Shown piece after piece: positions 45,200 to 45,680 of a DNA stretch of 45,680 bases. Under the pieces are notes generated by a model. It had not been told where the DNA came from and did not search any database. It saw only the letters and a program-made list of their open reading frames with translations. Source of the stretch: Evernia prunastri (taxonomy: Eukaryota > Ascomycota > Lecanoromycetes > Lecanorales > Parmeliaceae); the NCBI GenBank assembly GCA_003184365.1, contig NKYR01000204.1:1-45680 (forward strand), read 5' to 3'. Made by a program: the position numbers and the translations under genes. Numbering within the stretch: the first letter of the stretch is position 1; each line of letters opens with the position of its first letter.

Positions 45200-45585
45200 G
45201 TTTGCTTCTATCTTAGTCTCAGCTTGGCCCCACCGGCCCCGAGGTGGGTCTGAGCGGGAAACCCTGCCAAGACCGATTTTTTTGGTGTATTGACCGATTT
45301 ACGCCCCGAGGCTTAGACCCGGGGCCCGGAAGAGACCCCGAAGCTACCCCGAAACTATGATTTCGAAATAACTTCAATAAATCATTACTTAAAAAACGGT
45401 CCGCCGAATATTATAAAAACTTCACAATTTATTCTTTATAAACTGTTATATAATAGAAAAAAATCTTAAATAGCGAAGTTTCGAGATTACGAAGTTATAT
45501 TAAACTTTAGAAATCTAAGCTAAAAATCTTTTGTAATATTATAACTTTTTATTTAGTAATATAATTATTATAGAGACTAATAAGG
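45200..45585. repeat. GC-rich repeat end running into AT-rich decayed DNA
   Basis: At 45222-45250 GCCCCACC and GGTGGG form a short inverted repeat around GGCCCCGA. Runs such as CCCCGAGGC, GACCCGGGGCCCGG, GACCCCGAAGC and ACCCCGAAAC follow to 45355. From about 45360 to 45580 the DNA is AT-rich with CpG kept and CpA rare, like the central block. This looks like the end of a RIP-mutated transposable element, family unknown. Confidence 0.5.
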
Positions 45586-45680
45586 ATGGCGACCACGAAT
45601 TGCGAACACACCCACCAGGGCCCCTGCGGGGCTCTAGAGACCTCCAATGTGAAGGTCACGACGAGTACAGCCAAGAACCA
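45586..45680 (+). CDS. Possible start of an open frame cut by the window edge
   Basis: The composition becomes balanced at about 45580 and an ATG at 45586 opens a frame of 31 codons to the window end, beginning MATTNCEHTHQGPCGALE. There is no stop and no recognisable family feature. It may be part of a repeat or the first exon of a gene. Confidence 0.2.
   Translation, partial: MATTNCEHTHQGPCGALETSNVKVTTSTAKN

Overview
The window reads as filamentous ascomycete (Pezizomycotina) DNA. The genes have short GT-AG introns of about 44-140 nt, there are fungal gene families (squalene epoxidase Erg1, a highly reducing polyketide synthase, a DUF7730-like protein), and a large AT-rich block looks mutated by repeat-induced point mutation (RIP). 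I cannot place it to genus; a two-speed, AT-isochore genome of the Dothideomycete kind is one reasonable guess.

Left part (1-16.8 kb): after about 1 kb of repeats comes the ruin of a biosynthetic gene cluster. A highly reducing PKS lies on the minus strand (11490 to 1456) with all the usual domains still readable in order: KS, AT, DH, MT, (structural region), ER, KR, ACP. It is dead several times over. The KS has lost the stretch holding both catalytic histidines, the AT serine motif has a His-to-Leu change, there are at least four in-frame stops and at least five single-base frameshifts, and a cut-and-paste transposon with piggyBac-type coding sequence sits inside the methyltransferase. Divergent from the PKS is an apparently intact 2-oxoglutarate/Fe(II) oxygenase (12180-13441). 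Beyond it is a LovG-like FSH-type serine hydrolase (15046 to 14156, minus) with one clear and one probable frameshift. Such hydrolases release products from highly reducing PKSs, so the three genes make sense as a former pathway: synthase, release hydrolase, tailoring oxygenase. A DUF7730-like gene (16155-16706) ends in an 89-bp tandem repeat.

Middle part (17.6-41.6 kb): a Ty3/gypsy element with two seemingly identical 225-bp LTRs and no RIP (17596-19276, with an internal assembly gap) abuts a degenerate tandem-repeat array. Then come about 21.6 kb of extremely AT-rich DNA in which CpA, TpG, CpC and GpG are nearly absent while CpG survives. I could still read a LINE reverse transcriptase near 20.2-20.8 kb and a Ty3/gypsy reverse transcriptase near 40.6-41.5 kb; in both the catalytic Asp-Asp pair has become Asn-Asn. 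A weaker copia-like trace lies at 34.5 kb. A second, undecayed copy of the tandem-repeat family sits at 32.2-32.5 kb inside the block.

Right part (41.6-45.7 kb): the composition returns abruptly to normal. Two intact housekeeping genes lie on the minus strand, squalene epoxidase ERG1 (two exons) and a five-exon Nudix ADP-ribose pyrophosphatase with a 22-nt microexon, followed by another GC-rich/AT-rich repeat at the right edge.

I found no clearly new biological system. The strongest stories are the step-by-step death of an HR-PKS cluster, the RIP landscape, and several places where assembly joins (N bases flanked by duplications) imitate biology.
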